NCBI GenBank assembly: GCA_963277665.1
Contig: OY728133.1
Span: 386,893,962-386,957,961 of the forward strand
Length of the DNA stretch: 64,000 bases
Reading direction: 5' to 3'
DNA from: Viscum album
Taxonomy: Eukaryota; Streptophyta; Magnoliopsida; Santalales; Viscaceae
Shown here: in pieces, positions 10,013 to 22,180 of the stretch
How positions within the stretch are numbered: position 1 is the first letter of the stretch
Layout: each line of letters begins with the position of its first letter
Position numbers and translations under genes: made by a program
Notes under the pieces: model-generated
The model's database searches: none
What the model saw: only the letters and a program-made list of their open reading frames with translations
Told to the model about the DNA's origin: nothing

Positions 10013-10013
10013 A

Positions 10014-10026
10014 ATATGGATACCAT
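10014..10026 (-). other. Possible element B primer binding site
   Basis: The minus strand reads TGGTATCCATAT, whose first seven bases equal the start of the plant initiator tRNA-Met primer site TGGTATCAGAGC. It lies at the likely inner edge of the right LTR. The match is short and the LTR edge is uncertain. Confidence 0.35.
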
Positions 10027-11670
10027 ATCATTTTACACACATTTTCACAATATTTTTACCATAAATAACCTATAAAATCATCCAAAAGATCGTGAGGCAA
10101 AGAGTATTTGAAGGACTAGGTTTATAATAGATAAAAAATAAACTAAAAAAATAAAATCTTTATTTTATTCTTTATAATAAACTCTTAAATCCCTTTGAGA
10201 TCCTAAAACATCATAGTATAACCTGGAGAATACATAAATGAAATTGGTGTGCTATAAATCCTAGTAAGGGAGTAAACATGATAATGAAGTATATCATGTG
10301 TGTTAGAAGGCATAAAATTATATCATAAAAGGCAATTATATTGTCTAATTATATAAAGACATACCGTAAACAAACAATGAATAATAATAAAATGAAAACA
10401 TTAGAAATTTAAAAAATCATATAACATGAAATAAGTCCATGATAAATACTATATCAACATCTTATTGAGGAAAGATACCCATCATGGATTATGTTTTCTC
10501 CCTAATCCCATATATATCATCTCATGTGGCAAAAACATTTTCTAATGCATTATATACATGCTTATTTGTGCCAAAAAATGAAATTAATCATAAGGTAGAA
10601 ACATAAAAATTACTGTTGTGAGGAAATATGTTTCATAACCTTTCCCTATATCATAATAAAGGTAGATTTCACAAAGAAGGAATTTTAAAAACAGAAATAA
10701 GGCATGTATTACCCTTTAAAACAAAGGGATAATAAGTTAGGTATATATTTGAGAGACATATATATAGAATTTGGAATCATTACATAACATTAAATTTATA
10801 TAGAATGTGTGTTAGAGAGAGAAATTTCATAACCAAATGGAAAAGGGAGGTTCAAAGAGATCCCTTACCTTATCAACTAGAATCATTCTATACATGAAGT
10901 TAATGTCCATAATAATCAAATTAAATTCATTAATTACTTAATTTATTACTTTTTTAATTAATGTATTATTTTTAAGATTTTTATTATGCTAATTTATAAC
11001 ATTGTAATTAGATATACTATTTAATTTTATTGTTTCAGGGGCATTATTTTCAAGTTTCCAAGGACATATCCCTTATGGATAAGTATTTTTGATCTTTTCA
11101 AATGGGAATAAAAATATGGATGTGATATTAAATTGTATTCATGCACTTCCAAAAATTTAAATGTTCATAAATACCCATATTTCTATGATATAGGGGTGAT
11201 CCATTTTGTAAAAATTTTAGCATTATAAAGTTAGTTATGTTTGGTTATTTTATCTAGAATGATCTTCTAGTTTCACTTTATTTAATATTTTTGACTTATA
11301 TTAAGTATATAATGTTAAAAAAATATACAAAATTAGGTCATTTTAAACCCTTATAAGATAAATTAAACTAGCCATGGAGACAATAGTGGATAATTAAAAC
11401 TCATCATCCACAATGGTGATAGACCGATATAATATTTAGAAGACTCATGTTTTTTAGAATAATAGGAGATAAGAAAGGTGTGGATGGTATATATTCCATT
11501 AAAAATATAACACTCCACTATATATACGATAATGGAGTTATTATTATGAAATAATTTAATTTTATTTAGTTAGAAAATCAGCACTTGGAAATATGGGAGA
11601 TGACATGGAAGAGAATTGTCCCGAAATTGGGAAATATTGAACCGGTAGATGTTTTCTAGAGAAGTGGTGG

Positions 11671-11678
11671 TATTTATA
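11671..11678 (-). promoter_or_regulatory. TATA box of the element B LTR promoter
   Basis: The minus strand reads CTTATAAATACCACC. The paired LTR has CTTATAACTACCACC at the equivalent place (5866-5873). Conservation at this site amid decayed flanks, and agreement with the coding strand, support a promoter role in the past. Confidence 0.55.
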
Positions 11679-12320
11679 AGTGGAGAAGAGGGGTGTTTTT
11701 TTATATTATTCTAATTAGTTTTTATTTTGTATCAAGAGTTACAACACTATTGATTCTTATGAATGTATATAGTAAATGGTGAATGTGAGTTTTATCTACT
11801 GGGTGGTTACATCATCCATGACATAAAAATTAACGTAATTGGCTTGTGATATTATATACAATATTTTACCATATTTCACTATTCACTAAAAATACAGTTA
11901 TTTTTAAAAAAACACATCCTAACCATTTTTAAGCCTATATATTCTAAAAATTTCCGATTTATGAATAAAATTAAATATGAAAAATTTTATTTTTAAATAA
12001 TATCCCCATTTATTTGAAAAATATAAATTTTAAGATTAGAATCAATTTTAGAAACCCTTGAAAAATAAATTATGATATCCTAAAGTTATATTATCAATAT
12101 ATTACAAGATAATATTAATTTATAAACCCATTTTGTAAAAACAAAAATTATTTTAAATCATTATATTTGTTTTAAAATTAAAAAAACAATTTTTTTTAGA
12201 AAACTAAGATAACTTCTTTTATCATTTTAAAAACATCTCTTTAATTGTACCATTAAATAAGAATTACATATTTTCAACATTTAAGATAACTAAATATTAT
12301 TTTAAACATATATAGGTGAG

Positions 12321-12420
12321 GTTACTATTCTAATAGCTAGGTTATTATTCCTAGCAATCAGATTACTATTCTATCGATCAAGTTACTATTCCATCTGTCA
12401 GACTACTACTCAAATGGTTA
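12321..12420. repeat. 20-bp direct repeat array, five units
   Basis: Units opening GTTACTATTC, GTTATTATTC, GATTACTATT, AGTTACTATT and GACTACTACT start at 12321, 12341, 12361, 12381 and 12401. The array lies in the part of the LTR upstream of the TATA box (U3), where repeated enhancer-like elements are common in plant retrotransposons. Confidence 0.8.
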
Positions 12421-12472
12421 GATTTCTTGTGGTCCTATGTGTTCCCAAATTTCTTTAAGTACCTCACATTTC

Positions 12473-12610
12473 ATTAATTATTCATTAAATTATATTTTAT
12501 ATCGAGGTTATAGATATTTTCATTTTCATGATGAATATTTAATTAATTATTCATTAAATTATATTTTATCTCAAGGTTATATATATTTTCATTTTTAGGA
12601 TAAATATTTC
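12473..12610. repeat. 69-bp tandem duplication
   Basis: 12473-12541 and 12542-12610 share a 28-base exact start (ATTAATTATTC...) and stay similar over the whole 69 bp. It lies just outside the element B right LTR. AT-rich, no coding sign. Confidence 0.8.
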
Positions 12611-13490
12611 ATTATTAATATTCTTCTTCATTTCTATAGTGTTATTCATGAGTGTAGTAATTCGGGTAGATTGATTAGATCAAAATTATCATTTTTAGTT
12701 ATATTATATTATATTTCTTTATCCCATTATAATAGTTTCAATTATTTTTTCTATTTTTATTCTCTAAATGTAATGTTAATAATAATAATTTTCTTGGATG
12801 CATCATGTGTTTCATTTATTTATACAACATTTTGAAATGTGAAACAATTATTAGAAGGGAAAGTACACTAATGTAATTTTGGGTTATTAAATAAATTCCC
12901 TATAATATTATGAATAAAATTAATAGAGAATGGTAATAAATAAGTTCATGATAAAATAATAAAAAAATTCACACTGACTATTTTTGAGAAGATAATATTA
13001 GAAAAAATGAAAGATCTTGAGAGTGTTTTTGAAATTTTTTCACTTTACTGTTAGAAAATAGATTTGAATGTTATTTTAGATCGACAATGCCACTAATTTC
13101 TTCAATTTATAGACTCTAAATGCACCATTAATCATATGGAACTACCCAAGGATCATTAATCTATTTAAGATTTCATTTTCTTATATTTTGACTATCTGAA
13201 ATACTACACTCAGATATGATGGATTGAACAACCTATTACCCGTTAACCACTACTAGGTAGTTGGTGGGATACCTCAAAACTTCTACATAATCCATTCTTC
13301 CATCTTATGGATGGTTCACCTCAACCTAGTCGCTGTTGTAATGAGTGTGAAATGTCTCTCTTCCAACCGTGCCACTGACTAGCCAATGATTCCTATTTCA
13401 CTTATCTTCAATATGAGGGACTGGAACTTCCTTCTATTCCCTATAATAGAATATTTCGATATATCTCTTATGATTATTCAATGATCATTA
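12611..13490. repeat. Unassigned repeat with a GC-richer block at 13225-13460
   Basis: AT-rich DNA followed by a block containing TAGTTGGTGGGATACC. The stretch 12970-13490 resembles 60860-61560 in order and wording (shared CCACTAA..TTATAGA..CATTAAT landmarks). It is probably a fragment of an LTR older than its neighbours. No gene seen. Confidence 0.5.
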
Positions 13491-16418
13491 AGAACACTAA
13501 AATATATTAAAAATTCATTAAGATTGTATCAAATTCCAATGATAGATTCTTTAAAAACATTATCTGGATTTTCCTTAATATAACTAATAAAAACGTATTG
13601 AAATTTTTACAACTATAAAAGTGTTTTTGTGATCACAAAAAAATAAGGTTAATAGGTATTAAAATATCTTACATTTTGATGATCACAGAAACATAACATT
13701 TAAAAATAAATTATGTGTAAATTAATAGTTACAATATGTATTCAAAGTAATTCAAGAGTTATAAAATTCATCATTATCAAGAAGTAAGAGATACTAAACA
13801 TGTTATATTAAATCCTTATTTGAGATACAAAATAATTTCATCCTCTTTAACCCATTTAAAAGTTCTTCACCCTTTGACCTAACACCTCCCCCACCTTGTG
13901 AGTATAAAAACAGAAACAATGAAAGAAAAATAGAAAATTTTAATTTTTATAAAATAATTGATTTTCATAGATATATATCCAATGGGGTGAATTTACCTTT
14001 TAAAAACATATATGAGAAATAAATAATTACTTGGGAAATCTATTTAATAGTAGTTAATAAAATCATTCATGTTTATAAAGTAATTATAAAAGTAATTTAA
14101 TTAGATAAATGGTCAAACTGAATTTATATAATTATAAAAATTGATATTAAATTATGAAATGTTAAAATAGTAAATATATTCCAATCACAATTGATAAAGA
14201 GATAAAAAAATAATAATTTAAATACCTTTTTATCCACCACTAGACTCAAGAGGTCAATAGTATTAATCCTTGGATATGAGCAGTGATATATAAATTTCCC
14301 TCAAAATTGGGGTTTGAGGGAAGCCACTCGAGTTTATTTGGTATCCAAGGAACCCAACACTTAGTTACGTAGAGTGAAAACCATTGGTGAGAGGTGGTTG
14401 AAAATAGAAATATTTTCCTTAAGAAAACCCCTTATGAAGACACTAAAAGTTTTCTTGGGTGGATGAATAAAAATTTTGGATTATATATTTTAGAGGAAGG
14501 TTGACCCCTTTAAATAAAATGATAACTTTGAGTAGGATCTTTAAGAGTATTCTATAAATTCTTGAACATTACCAATGATTCAAACATTGAGAGTGTGGAA
14601 TGGATTACACATTGTCAAGGTGAATTTTCAAGGTTCTAAGAGAGTCATTTTAAAATATCCAAGATGTGTGAGATCCTTTTGGACTTAAATGGGAGTTATA
14701 AATTCATGTGAAACTGGATTCAATAAATATAAACTATAGTAAATTATGGTTTTTCATATGCTATATCGATACCACATATTACCGTATAGCTAACATAGGG
14801 TAACCTATGGGCTACCTGGAGACATCCTCAATTTAGGAACTTGTGACCTCTAGCTAGAACACATCAATCAGCTGGATGATGGACTATGATAATAATAACA
14901 TGGTTCTTCCTTCACCACTAGCTACTCGGGTGAGAATTTTGGGCATATTCTACTACTGCCAATATGTAAATGGAAAGCAGGATCCTTGCACTGTCTTGCC
15001 GATAAAGTATTTACTTCAGGAGCTTCAACCATGGCCACATCCACTTCACTATAATTCTATTTGAGTATTTTCTATATTTCTTCTGAGGATTTGATGAATT
15101 AATTTATACATGACCAAGACTTTATCGAGGATTCAATTGATTTTCAATATTTCATGATTTCCATAAAATTTTTATTAATTTAATTAATGGAACTCAATTA
15201 AATATAGAATTTTAGAAATATAGGTGAGTATTTGGGATCATTAAAACACTATTACATAGAGAGGTACAAAAATCCTCACATTTGTTATGATAAAAAACAA
15301 TAAACATAAATAGTTAAATTAAGATTAAAATAAGATTTAAATATACAGTAAAGAAATTAAATATTTTAAAAACGTATTTAATGACCTCACAAAGAAAAAA
15401 ATTAAACATTTTATTAACTATAATAAAATTAATTTGAAAATCATACCCTATATAAAAATAAATTTTTAGAAAAATTAATAAATATTTTTAAAAAAACTAA
15501 ACACAAAAATTATAAAACAGTTATGAAATAGAAAATTTTTAAAATATAGACAAATTTTCATGATCAGTCACCCCATTATGATTATCAAAAATAATAACAT
15601 AGAGATAAAGGATACATTTAAAATATATTTGAAGAAAAACTCAATAAAAATATTACATAATTTAAAATATTTTTTAGAAATAAATTTTTATGTATGAAAA
15701 ATAATTTGATAAGGATAAAAATACATTAATAATATAAAGAAAAAAAGATCAAATAAAGATAAAATTTTGGAAAATACTTCTTAAATTCCAAAATCAACAT
15801 ATATTATGATGATTATATAGAGAGTGAGATATATAGAAAATTTAAAAGAAGAATATAAAAATCAATAAATTGAAAACAAAAAATAAGATAAGAAAGAAAC
15901 AAATTAGAAGATAAAAAGAAGAGAGAATGAAGAAGAGAAAAGAAAATGAGAATTTTATACACCATTTCCATGATACAATTCTCATCAAGGATTGGTTATT
16001 CATCAATTTAATTCCTTATTGAAAGATATTTATGATGAAAAAATTTTGACTGCAATCATGCTTTATAATTTTTATATGATTCACATTCTTTCATATGACA
16101 ACTTAGGAGAAAAGCTAGAGAGACAATTATACCTGATAAGGTTTTACTCATAATTAATCTTTTTTAAGAGGCATAAAGGAACATTAAAAAATACGGATAA
16201 TATATAATGTTTATCCAATATATTTCAAAAACTGATTAAAAAATAAATACTTAAAAATAAATAGAGCTAAATTTTTTTTTATGAAAAAAATACTGATATT
16301 ATAAAAATCAAGAATATGATTTTGAAATTAAAAAAATAAAGTCTTTTTATAATAATTTATAATTAAAAATTTCAAAAAAAAAGATCTATAAAATATAATT
16401 TTTTAAAACTAAAGGGAT
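13490..16418 (-). repeat. Element F 3' LTR (left copy)
   Basis: It shares ordered landmarks with the right copy: GGGGTGAATTTACCTT at about 13995 and 21390, CCCTCAAAATT at about 14300 and 21705, GGGCATATTCTACTACT at about 14940 and 47438, and the GACT.TATC.AGGATT block at about 15120 and 47620. The interior side ends at a minus-strand GAGGGGGT run near 16419-16426, a plausible polypurine tract. Confidence 0.7.
14745..15065. repeat. GC-richer block in the element F left LTR
   Basis: Less decayed stretch with ATAGGGTAACCTATGGGC and GGGCATATTCTACTACTG. The same block is at 47230-47560 in the right LTR, and related blocks are at 13225-13460 and 61140-61340. The small open frame at 14876-15064 has no recognisable similarity. 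Confidence 0.65.
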
Positions 16419-16579
16419 ACCCCCTCAAATGACAATACAGATGAGACAAAGGGATCATGTACAAGATATAATTATAATTTATAAAATAAGAAAATGAAGT
16501 TTGAAAAAATATTTGAAATAATAATTAAAAAATTAAAAATGGTTCATATGATAGCCATAGATAAAATGAGAAATGTTAT

Positions 16580-17025
16580 AAGACAACCAATCCTAATTTA
16601 CCTTTAATAAATTAAAAATAATTATTGTTTAGAGGTTGGGATAAAATTGGAGTGAGTTGATATTATGTGAAAACAGATTCCAATAAAATATCACCTCTGT
16701 GGAATTGATATCTTATTATATTGTGTCTCTAATCAATTTGTTTATTGTGAGAGTGATGTATATTATTTTCGGAGATATTTATTTTACTAGTATTGTCATA
16801 CTTGATAGGGATGCAATAAAATGTTAGTGTGATGTCTAGAGAGTATATTACATCCATATTATTTGAGAGCAAAAACTCCTGATAGCTTTGTATTATTCTT
16901 TGACCATAGAATGATAAATTGATTTTTTTTCTTCTTAATACTCTATAAGATGTGGGATTTTACTTCTAGATGAAAATTTCCACTAGATCATTTTCTATGT
17001 TTTGGTATCCTCTAAAATTATCATC
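16580..17025 (-). pseudogene. pol: Element F copia RNase H
   Basis: Read downward, the text contains YDNTSKINISENNIHHSH, then HRGDILLESVFT and LSQPLNNNYF, then FIKGKLGL. These match the copia blocks CDNTSAI..NP..HSRTKHI, GD..LE.V.T..Q.AD..TKPL and the C-terminal R.ELG. The domain directly continues from RT. Several stops. Confidence 0.87.
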
Positions 17026-18060
17026 TTAAAAAAATTTCCAATTTGATAAAATAGAAAGTGATTTTTTAAATCCTTTTAAATAATGAAAAATAATTTCAAT
17101 ATATTTGAAATAATATTCATTGGGAGTTTCTTGAATATGATTATATAGACAATCATAGAATATTATATTAGGATAGGTTATAGTAATGTTAAGTAGACTA
17201 CCAATCATAATTTTTTAAAGCTTGTTAAAAACTATTTTTCTAACTTAATACAAATTAATATTACATGTTGTACCCATGAATATAATAATTTCATTATAAT
17301 GATAAATTATAAATTATTTTGTGAGTTTATTGGTGTACATTCCTTAGTCTGAAAATATTCCATCAATTCTCTTAGAAACATGAAAACTGAGAATAAATTT
17401 GAGTTTACCCAAAATTATCATCAAAAAGTAATTTTTCATTAAAAAATATATTTAAAAATGAATATCTTTCTTTGTAGATCCAAAATCATTTTATCATCAT
17501 AAATTTGTATAAGTAAAAAATCATTTGATATGTGTTTTAATAAGAGATCAATTTGTTTTTCCAGATTTATAAACATTTGAAAGAGCATAATTTTAAAGAT
17601 ATTCATACCAAGACCAAAGGAATAACTTTAGACCAAAAACATATTTTTTCAATTGAAAATAGAATTTTGAATAATAATATCTTAAAAACCAAGTGGTTTT
17701 TCAACAAAATAAATATTCATAAATGAAACCATTTATAAATTTGATTTTTATATCCATTTTAAAGAGTTTTAAATTAACATGTCTGGTTAATATAAATAAT
17801 ATTATTATGGATTTTAACATATATATGGGTGATAAGATTTAATTATCATGGATTCATTATTATTTTTTATAATATTTTTAAATTTTATTATATTTATATC
17901 ATAAAATATTTCCATATTCATCAATTTTATTAATAAAAATCCATTTATAGCCCATAAATAGACGATTATTAGTTAATTCTTTGAGAGTCCATTCATAATT
18001 TTGAGTGAATTTATTTAGTTTCACTTTAATGGGAAGTAACCAAACTTCTATGTTATGGGA
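17026..18060 (-). pseudogene. pol: Element F copia reverse transcriptase
   Basis: From the right: FTQNYEWTLKELTNN, GYKWIFINKIDEYGNIL, then LKLFKMDIKIKFINGFI, matching copia W.LV..P, KWVF..K.DE.G and FQMDVKSAFLNG. The catalytic box reads IYDD (17493-17501), where copia elements have YVDD: the valine codon is missing. The far end, MIGSLLNITITYPNIIFYD at 17208 downward, then FHYLKG, is the well-known MIGSLLYLTA.RPDI region. Full of stops elsewhere. Confidence 0.92.
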
Positions 18061-18249
18061 ATCATTATGGTTTTATAGTTCAATGTGGGAAACAATGTTA
18101 TGGTGTTCAACCTTGGTTAAGATTGACCTATAATTATGAGATATCACTTCTAAATATACCATGGAAATTTAAAAGATATGGTCTTTATATTTCTTGAAAA
18201 CCTTAGGTAAATAATTTTAAGGTTATTATTATTATTCTTCAACTACAAT

Positions 18250-19090
18250 AGTATGAGTATATTCATTTAAAAAAATATTTTTGAAAAATAGTTTTAGAAA
18301 GTTGTTTTGGAATAAATTCATAGAATACAATGTGGATTTATTCTTCTACAATTTTAGTGTTTTTATTAAATACATGGTACTCATTGATTGTGTTAGAATA
18401 TCCATTAAAGATAACATCACTATATTTATAATATAATTTAAAAATAATTTATTTGTTGTATTAAATAGTACATTTGAATCCAAAAATAAGAAGAAATAAA
18501 AATTTAGGATTTTTATTAGTCCAAAGTTCATAAGGGCCCTTTTGACGAAACACCATTAAATAACACAATTAATTATATACCATGATGTATTCATGTAATC
18601 TAGAATAAAAAATAGGAGTTTAGAATTCTATTAAAATAGTTCGATTAATTTCATTGATTTTTCAGTTTCACATATCAACTAAACCATTTTATTAAGGGTT
18701 TTAGATGAAAAAATAACTATTTCAACGTTATGGAGAACATAAATAAAAAATTAAATTTTATTTAATTATCCAATATGATCACTATGAAACCAAATAATTT
18801 AAAAAATATCATTTTTGTCCTTCTTAGAAAACTATATGAAGTATTTGTAAGCTTAAATTTTATGTCATAAAAATATTCCCATTTCAATCCTATAAAGTTA
18901 AAAAAATATATGAGAGTATAGGATTTAACCCCACTAATTTCAATTTAATTAGGCCTATAAAGGTCAAAATGAAATAATTGAAGACATTTTGAATAGGTAA
19001 TTAATATTTTATTTTTAATATTGGATTTATCATGCTTGCCATATTGGAAAGATTCAAAATCCATTCCATATTTGAAATGAAATTTGGGAA
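18250..19090 (-). pseudogene. pol: Element F copia GAG-pre-integrase and integrase
   Basis: From the right: FQYGKHDKSNIKNK, LQLFHFDLYRP, GVKSYTLIYFF, a KTLNKMV block equal to TPQQNGV, then YMNTSWYIINCVI and RALMNFGLIKILN, equal to the copia N.A.Y..NR...KTPYELW..KKP region. The text after it (18346-18450) shifts frame but follows the FLGYS..N..Y.V.N..T family pattern. Order integrase then RT marks it as Ty1/copia. Not functional. Confidence 0.9.
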
Positions 19091-20940
19091 GATCATGTAT
19101 AAGTATATACCAACTGATTCTGATGATTTAGTGTGTGCTACAATAACCGAGGTGCCTATCCAAAATCCATAACTCAATAACTTTTCTATGTAACATTGGA
19201 TTTTTTCAATAGGAGATTTTATATTTAGTTTTTAAAAATTATTAAATCGATATGTCATAAATAATTGTTTTCATATTTAGTTAAAACATTATAGAAATGA
19301 TTTTCAAGGGATTTTTCCAAACCGATGTCACACAATAAAATTATTATTAGTAAATTATATGTTAATCCTTTTATGAATATTTTTTTTAAATATGAGTAAG
19401 GAAAACAAATGGTTCTTTCATTGATTGTATTACCCTTGCAGTTATCACTAGAAATGAATTAATCTATTTCATGTTTAAAAACTTTAATTAAGTTTAGTGA
19501 GGTCTCGACACATGTATCCTGAGAAAAAATACCACGGTTTGAAAAATAGTCTTAGGTTTTTCTCCCATAAAAGTTTTCCAAAAAGATTATATAATTTATG
19601 TTTTTGGGTTACACAAAATATTATGTCCAATTATGTTACCCAATAAGGATTTCAGAATCTAGATTTTTTAGAATTAGGTTTTATTTTATAAAAATTTATT
19701 AAATATTGATATAATTTGGTCTCCAAAATAATTCAATTTTTCAATTAGAGTTATATATTAAATTTCATGTTATTTTAAAATTATTATATATGTTATTTTC
19801 TGATAAACCCTTAAAAAAACTTTTCATTGGAATTATTGTTGAGATTTTTTAATTGGAGAAACAAATGTTGTCTTGTTCTTTTCCCTATTTTTGAGAGCCT
19901 GGAATTTTATCTAAATTTTCTTCATCTGGATTTTATTTAAAATTATAATTTTTGAGGTCATGAATGGTTTATTTTTATTTATTACATTTTATATAGTTAA
20001 TATTTTTATAGATAGATCGCCCTTTTCTAGGAATATTTGTTCTTTTTATTTTTGAAGATTTTATTTTTATTTAAGTGATTGATTATATATCATTTAATTT
20101 TGTTCATATCAATATTTGTTTAATAAATCCATTTTAAATTATACTATGATAAAATTTATCTCTTCCTAATTTAGGATACTAGAGGGGAAATAAGATGTAG
20201 AGGGAGGATAAGAATGAAGAGGGTTAGAGGAGGAGAAGGATGTTGGAAGAGGTGTACTAACCCCAATGCCCTCATCAACATGTTATATAAGGCACTTGGG
20301 TCCTGAGTTACTAAAGTATATGACAAATTTGAATCCATAGATTCATCAATTTCACACCAAATTGTCTTTCTGAATTCCTTTTTGGATTGATTTTTTATTT
20401 GACATTATTCTTGTGTACATGTCCTCAAGATTGATTTAACCTGTATTTTTTACATTTATATGATTTTGATTTGGGTTTCACCATTTATTTTTTCCTTTTT
20501 TGATCATTTGTGAATTTTTTTTTGTGAATTAATCATTCATATTCTTGGAATGTTGAGAATTTTCAGTACCTCTCTTCTAAATGGTTCACAATTGGTCATT
20601 TTGAAGGTCATTCCTTTCAAGACTCCTTTGACATCATTAGATTCCTTGTACTCTGAAATCATTATGTCTATTTTGTATTTCAATAAGTATCCAATGAGTT
20701 CCATAAAAAATATTTTTTTTACATTTTAATATTCTTGGATTTCCATCAATTTGGGATCACATGATCTAGGTCAAACCCATTTGATTTTCTTTAGGTGTGT
20801 TTCTATAAATAAAAAATGACCAAGGGACTTTATACTTTGGAAAATGGATTTAAATATCATAAACATGATCGTAATAGATTTATGCATAGATAAACAATAA
20901 AAATCATGATGATACATAACCAACCAAGATTCTGATATAG
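19090..20940 (-). other. Element F gag/protease region, degraded
   Basis: Location between integrase and the right LTR implies gag and protease. I could not read a zinc knuckle or protease active site with confidence. A purine-rich + strand run (GAGGGGAAATAAGATGTAGA and onward, 20190-20250) is the complement of a pyrimidine-rich stretch on the coding strand. A primer-site-like TATATCAGAAT lies on the minus strand near 20934-20944, next to the right LTR. Confidence 0.45.
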
Positions 20941-20944
20941 TATT

Positions 20945-22180
20945 TACTCCTTTTTGTTTAACATAGAATAATTTTGATATTTGGAATGATGTTTTACGAG
21001 AAGAATCATTATTTAATTCATTTCAATCACGACAAAAATATAATTCTTTAGTTTATTTTTTATTAAGTAAAAAGTTCTTTAAAAAATAAAGAGTCGATTT
21101 TTATTTTTATTTTTAATGGGAATAAACTAATTAATTACTGTTTTTTATAAAGGATAACTAAAACTACAAAAGAAATATGACATCCTATTCTTCAAATATG
21201 AATGGTCGGTGTAGTCAAAAATATAAACATGAGAATTAGTATGATATACCATAATAAAATAGAATTATGAAATTTTTAAGGATTAAAAAACCAAATTTAA
21301 TAAATAACCACATTATTTTTTTTAAAATACAACAAAAAAACACCCCTTTGATAAAAAAAATTTTGTTTTAGATATATAAGATTTGGGGGTGAATTTACCT
21401 TCTAAATATTTACAATTAAAATAATAACAACGAAGTAAATTGATTAATAAATAACTGATAAATTCAATTTTCCTTTATAATGATAATATAAAATTAATTC
21501 AATTACATAAACGATCAAACAAAATTTATACTAGTATTTGAATCATTTTTAAATAATGCAGTGTGAAAATAGTAAAGATAAGTCATACACAATTAATAAA
21601 GAGTTTGGAAATCATATGATGTGTTCTCCTATGTCTCTACCCATTTTCTAAAAATTTCAATAATATTAATACTTTTTTCTTAATGGTGATCAGGAAACTC
21701 ATCCCTCAAAATTTTGGCTTGTGATAACCCTCTTGATCATCAATGATAGCCAAGAAATGCATCCTTAACATTTATAGAGTGAGACCCATTTGGAAAAGGT
21801 GGAGAACAGAGAGGATTGGTAAAAAAAATCCAATAAAAATAAACTAATAATTTCTTGAATAGACAAATAAAATGGAGGATGAGAGATTTTATGGGGTGGT
21901 TGAGAGCCTTTGAAAAAAATGAGAACATGGAGTTGGCTATTTTAGTAGGCTTTGAAAATTCTAGCACATCACAATCAAATCAAACATTAAGAACATTGGT
22001 GGGAGAAATATTTTTCAATGTAATGTTCTAAGGTGCTAATGTGGTCCTTTAATAGACTCTAAGAGGTGTGGTAATCTTCTATAATTTAACATGAGTCACG
22101 AGTCTATGGAATAACTGATTCAAATAATGTGGAATGTAATAAATAGTAGTGGGAAAACCCTATCACTGGTAACCTAGTAC
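20945..22180 (-). repeat. Element F 5' LTR (right copy), first piece
   Basis: Matches the first 1.2 kb or so of the left LTR in ordered landmarks, including ATTCAAACATTGAGA-like text at about 14578 versus 21978. Similarity stops near 22180, where the element D LTR begins, and resumes at about 47214. Confidence 0.65.

Larger units (their letters stand above)
4503..12466 (-). mobile_element. Element B: Ty3/gypsy element lacking integrase
   Basis: Two long direct repeats (4503-6674 and about 10027-12466) flank a minus-strand interior. Read right to left, the interior has a gag-like region, protease, RT and RNase H. Only about 170 bp separate the end of RNase H from the left LTR, so the integrase is missing. 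TATA-like boxes in both LTRs point to minus-strand transcription, in agreement with the coding strand. A CACTA transposon interrupts RNase H. The left LTR is shorter than the right and abuts element A, so its left end is probably truncated. Confidence 0.85.
10027..12466 (-). repeat. Element B 5' LTR (right copy)
   Basis: Partner of 4503-6674. The minus-strand start TGAGGTAC at 12466 is a proper TG end. A minus-strand TATAAATA lies at 11671-11678, about 790 bp inside. The inner edge near 10027 is judged from a primer-site-like sequence only. Confidence 0.7.
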
